A stretch of 64,000 nt of DNA from Streptomyces lasiicapitis (GTDB taxonomy: Bacteria; Actinomycetota; Actinomycetes; Streptomycetales; Streptomycetaceae): positions 124,001-188,000 of the forward strand of contig NZ_BMNG01000010.1 of the NCBI RefSeq assembly GCF_014646335.1, given 5' to 3'. A program made the translations under genes and the position numbers. Within the stretch, counting starts at the first letter, position 1, and every line of letters starts with the position of its first letter. This document shows, one piece after another, positions 61,915 through 64,000 of this stretch. The notes under the pieces were generated by a model. That model saw only the letters and a list, made by a program, of their open reading frames with translations, was not told where the DNA came from and did no database searches.

Positions 61915-63225
61915 ATGCGCAAGATCTGCCTGACCCTGCCCACCAACAGGGCGTGCGCCGCGATGGTGTCCGCCCTGCTCCAGGAGGCGGAGTACGCGGC
62001 CCGGACCTTCGACGTCGAAGTGCACGTGCTGATCCTCGACTCCTCAGGACCCGACACCTTCGCCGAGCACGCCCGCGCCGCGCGGGCGGCGCACGCGACG
62101 CCGCGGATCGTGGTGCACCACCTCGACGAGGACGCCCAGCGGTCCTTCCTGCGGGAGGTCGTCCACCACTCCGGCGCCCTCAAGCCGGACCTGCTGCTCG
62201 ACCTGATGCTGCCCGACGCCGTGTCGTACGGCGCCTGCACCAACCGGGCCTTCCTCGTCGCCGCAGCGCTCGGCTGCGAGTCCGTGCACCGCCGGGACTC
62301 GGACAGCGACTACCAGGTCCTCGACGGCGAGCCCGTCTTCCCCGTCCACCACGAGCTGATGTCCCTCGGGAAGCGCGCGGCCGACGCCGTCGACGGCGTC
62401 ACCGACACCGACCTCGACGCGGCGCACGGCGACAAGCCGGTGTCCCTCGTCGGCTCCTCGTTCATCGGCGAACTCTCCGTCGACATCGGCGAGATGCTGC
62501 ACCTCGACCGTGACGTCTACTACGACGTCGTCAGCCTCTGGGCTCCCGCCGAGTGGTCCGAGGACGAGAAGCGCGGGCTGGTCGACGAGTCCTTCCGCGG
62601 CGCCGGCCTCGACCCGTTCGCCCGGGACGAGGCACTCCTCACCCTCGTCGACCCCATGCGCGTCGACATGTGCAACGTCAGCTTCCACCGGGTGCACGAG
62701 CAGGTGCCGCTGCCGCCGGCCACCGACACCATCGGCAGCGACTACTTCCTGCTGCATCTCGTGTACGACGCCACGCTCCCCGGTGTCGTACACAACCGCA
62801 ACATCGTGAACTTCTACACGGGCGAGCGGCGCACCGAGTCCGGATTCGTCGCCTACCAGAACCGGTTTGTGAAGTTCTTCCTGTCGATGCTGTACCTGAA
62901 CTTCGTCTATCGCGAGATGACGGAGGCCGGGGACTCGCTGCTCGACGAGAAGCACGAGGTGCGCGTGGAGCACGTCGCCGGACTCGTCCGGCAGAGCACC
63001 GAGCTGGACACGGCGGAGAACGCGGAGCGACTGCGCGTCCTCGACCGTTCCTACCGCAAAATCGGTGGGAAGTACGAGGAGTTCGCCGACGCCCTGCTCC
63101 CGCGGTGCGAGCGGCTGCTCGACGAGGCGCGCCAGGACATGGAGGACTTCGCGCTGCTCATCGAGGACTGGGCCGCGCTGATCCGGGCGAGCCGTTCCAC
63201 GAGCCTCAGCCGACTGCACGCGTAG
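61915..63225 (+). CDS. DUF6271-like protein with GT-A-type features
   Basis: 436 aa from ATG 61915 (GGAG nine bases upstream; GTG codons at 61894 and 61897 are alternative starts). I believe it belongs to the DUF6271 family. The N-terminus MRKICLTLPTNRACAAMVS followed by EVHVLILDSS looks like the first strands of a nucleotide-diphospho-sugar (GT-A) fold. HRRDSDSDYQ about residue 125 resembles a DxD metal motif. The C-terminal third is helical and acidic. A glycosyl- or other group-transferase role is a guess. It starts 20 bp after the PhyH stop and ends 18 bp before the decarboxylase, so the three are one operon. Confidence 0.75.
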   Translation: MRKICLTLPTNRACAAMVSALLQEAEYAARTFDVEVHVLILDSSGPDTFAEHARAARAAHATPRIVVHHLDEDAQRSFLREVVHHSGALKPDLLLDLMLPDAVSYGACTNRAFLVAAALGCESVHRRDSDSDYQVLDGEPVFPVHHELMSLGKRAADAVDGVTDTDLDAAHGDKPVSLVGSSFIGELSVDIGEMLHLDRDVYYDVVSLWAPAEWSEDEKRGLVDESFRGAGLDPFARDEALLTLVDPMRVDMCNVSFHRVHEQVPLPPATDTIGSDYFLLHLVYDATLPGVVHNRNIVNFYTGERRTESGFVAYQNRFVKFFLSMLYLNFVYREMTEAGDSLLDEKHEVRVEHVAGLVRQSTELDTAENAERLRVLDRSYRKIGGKYEEFADALLPRCERLLDEARQDMEDFALLIEDWAALIRASRSTSLSRLHA

Positions 63226-63243
63226 CGGAACAGGGCATCCACC

Positions 63244-64000
63244 ATGTACGACACGACCAACCTGCGGGCGGCCCTGGCGGCCGCGACGGAGGACCAGATC
63301 GTCTACGACCTCCCCGGCATCGCCGAGCGCCACGACTCGCTGGTGCGCGAACTGCCGGGCGTGGCCGTCCGGTTCGCGATGAAGGCCTGTCCGGTGGACG
63401 AGGTGCTTTCCTGCCTGGCCGGGCGGGGCGCCGGTTTCGACGCGGCGAGCCCGCACGAGATCGCGCAGGCCCTCGCGACCGGCACCCCCACCGACCGGAT
63501 CCACTACGGGAACACCATCAAGTCCGACCGGCACATCGCCGAGGCCCACCGCATGGGCATCAGGGACTTCGCGACCGACAGCGTCGAGGACGTACGCGCG
63601 ATCGCGGAACTCGCCCCCGGCGCACGGGTGTTCTGCCGGATCGCCACCGACGGCGAGGGCGCCCTGTGGGGCCTCAGCCACAAGTTCGGCTGCTCCCCCG
63701 CCGACGCCCTGCGCGTGCTCTCGACGGCGCGGACCGCGGGCCTGACGCCGTCGGGCCTGTCCGTGCACGTGGGCTCGCAGCAGATGACGGCCGAGGCGTG
63801 GCGGGCCGCGTTCGACCGCATGGCCGACGTGCTCGCGGCCCTCGGGCGGCGCGGGATCGTCCTGGACCACATCAACCTGGGCGGCGGCCTGCCCGCCCTC
63901 GGCTACCGCGACCGGCACGGCAGACCCCTCGACCCGCCCCTGGACAAGATCTTCGCCGTGATCCGGGAGGGCATGCAGCGCCTGCGCGCGGTGGCCGGGG
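63244..64000 (+). CDS. Fold-type III PLP-dependent decarboxylase (partial)
   Basis: The first 252 residues of an ornithine/diaminopimelate-decarboxylase-type enzyme, cut by the window end. The PLP Lys is in FAMKACP (Lys 47), with AASPHEIAQAL, the HVGSQQ strand and GGGLP (phosphate-binding region, about 217) present as in alanine-racemase-fold decarboxylases. The substrate-determining C-terminal domain is outside the window, so ornithine, lysine, arginine or a modified amino acid are all possible. It is the third gene of the PhyH operon. It could supply a diamine building block. Confidence 0.9.
   Translation, partial: MYDTTNLRAALAAATEDQIVYDLPGIAERHDSLVRELPGVAVRFAMKACPVDEVLSCLAGRGAGFDAASPHEIAQALATGTPTDRIHYGNTIKSDRHIAEAHRMGIRDFATDSVEDVRAIAELAPGARVFCRIATDGEGALWGLSHKFGCSPADALRVLSTARTAGLTPSGLSVHVGSQQMTAEAWRAAFDRMADVLAALGRRGIVLDHINLGGGLPALGYRDRHGRPLDPPLDKIFAVIREGMQRLRAVAG

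Overview
The window is strongly GC-rich. It carries modular NRPS and PKS genes, sortase-free secreted carbohydrate-active proteins with long signal peptides, GTG starts and GGAGG-type ribosome sites. All of this points to a Streptomyces (actinomycete) chromosome, probably an accessory arm region rich in specialised metabolism.

Layout. Bases 1-3.2 kb hold a partial secreted protein, a secreted GH27 alpha-galactosidase and a DUF1838 protein, closed by a strong terminator. Bases 3.2-29.0 kb (minus strand) hold a six-module NRPS in two proteins (NRPS1 then NRPS2), followed by an MbtH protein and a cytochrome P450. An 874-bp divergent promoter region separates this from a 4333-aa type I PKS on the plus strand (29.9-42.9 kb), which ends in a perfect hairpin terminator. 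Bases 43-50 kb hold a multidomain secreted sorbosone-dehydrogenase-like protein and a three-gene molybdenum hydroxylase operon, with a convergent Nudix gene. Bases 50-58.5 kb (minus) hold a second large secreted propeller/DUF1080 protein, an intact type II thioesterase, a decayed PKS ACP-TE relic, a secreted alpha/beta hydrolase and a Rieske oxygenase. Bases 58.8-64 kb (plus) hold a GH3 N-acetylglucosaminidase-like gene with a DasR-like site. These are followed by two further DasR-like sites, a hairpin-rich leader and a PhyH dioxygenase / DUF6271 / PLP-decarboxylase operon that runs off the right edge.

How it works together. The NRPS reads A-T-E | C-A-T || C-A-T-E | C-A(nMT)-T | C-A-T-E | C-A-T-TE. 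Three of its six adenylation domains (modules 2, 3 and 5) share the identical ten-residue code DVFSVAAYAK, which I associate from memory with piperazic acid. The colinear prediction is a cyclic hexapeptide D-X1, Piz, D-Piz, N-Me-X4, D-Piz, X6, with P450 tailoring. It resembles three-piperazate hexapeptides such as the hytramycins; this is inference. Module 1 has no C domain, so nothing here would accept a polyketide chain.

The PKS (loading AT-ACP plus two KS-AT-DH-KR-ACP modules) ends in a docking-like tail, but no KS-bearing partner is present. The only other PKS sequence is a terminal ACP-TE fragment with three frame changes and a nonsense codon. The simplest reading is an eroding PKS pathway next to a healthy NRPS pathway. 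Piperazate-forming enzymes, transporters and pathway regulators are not visible in this window.
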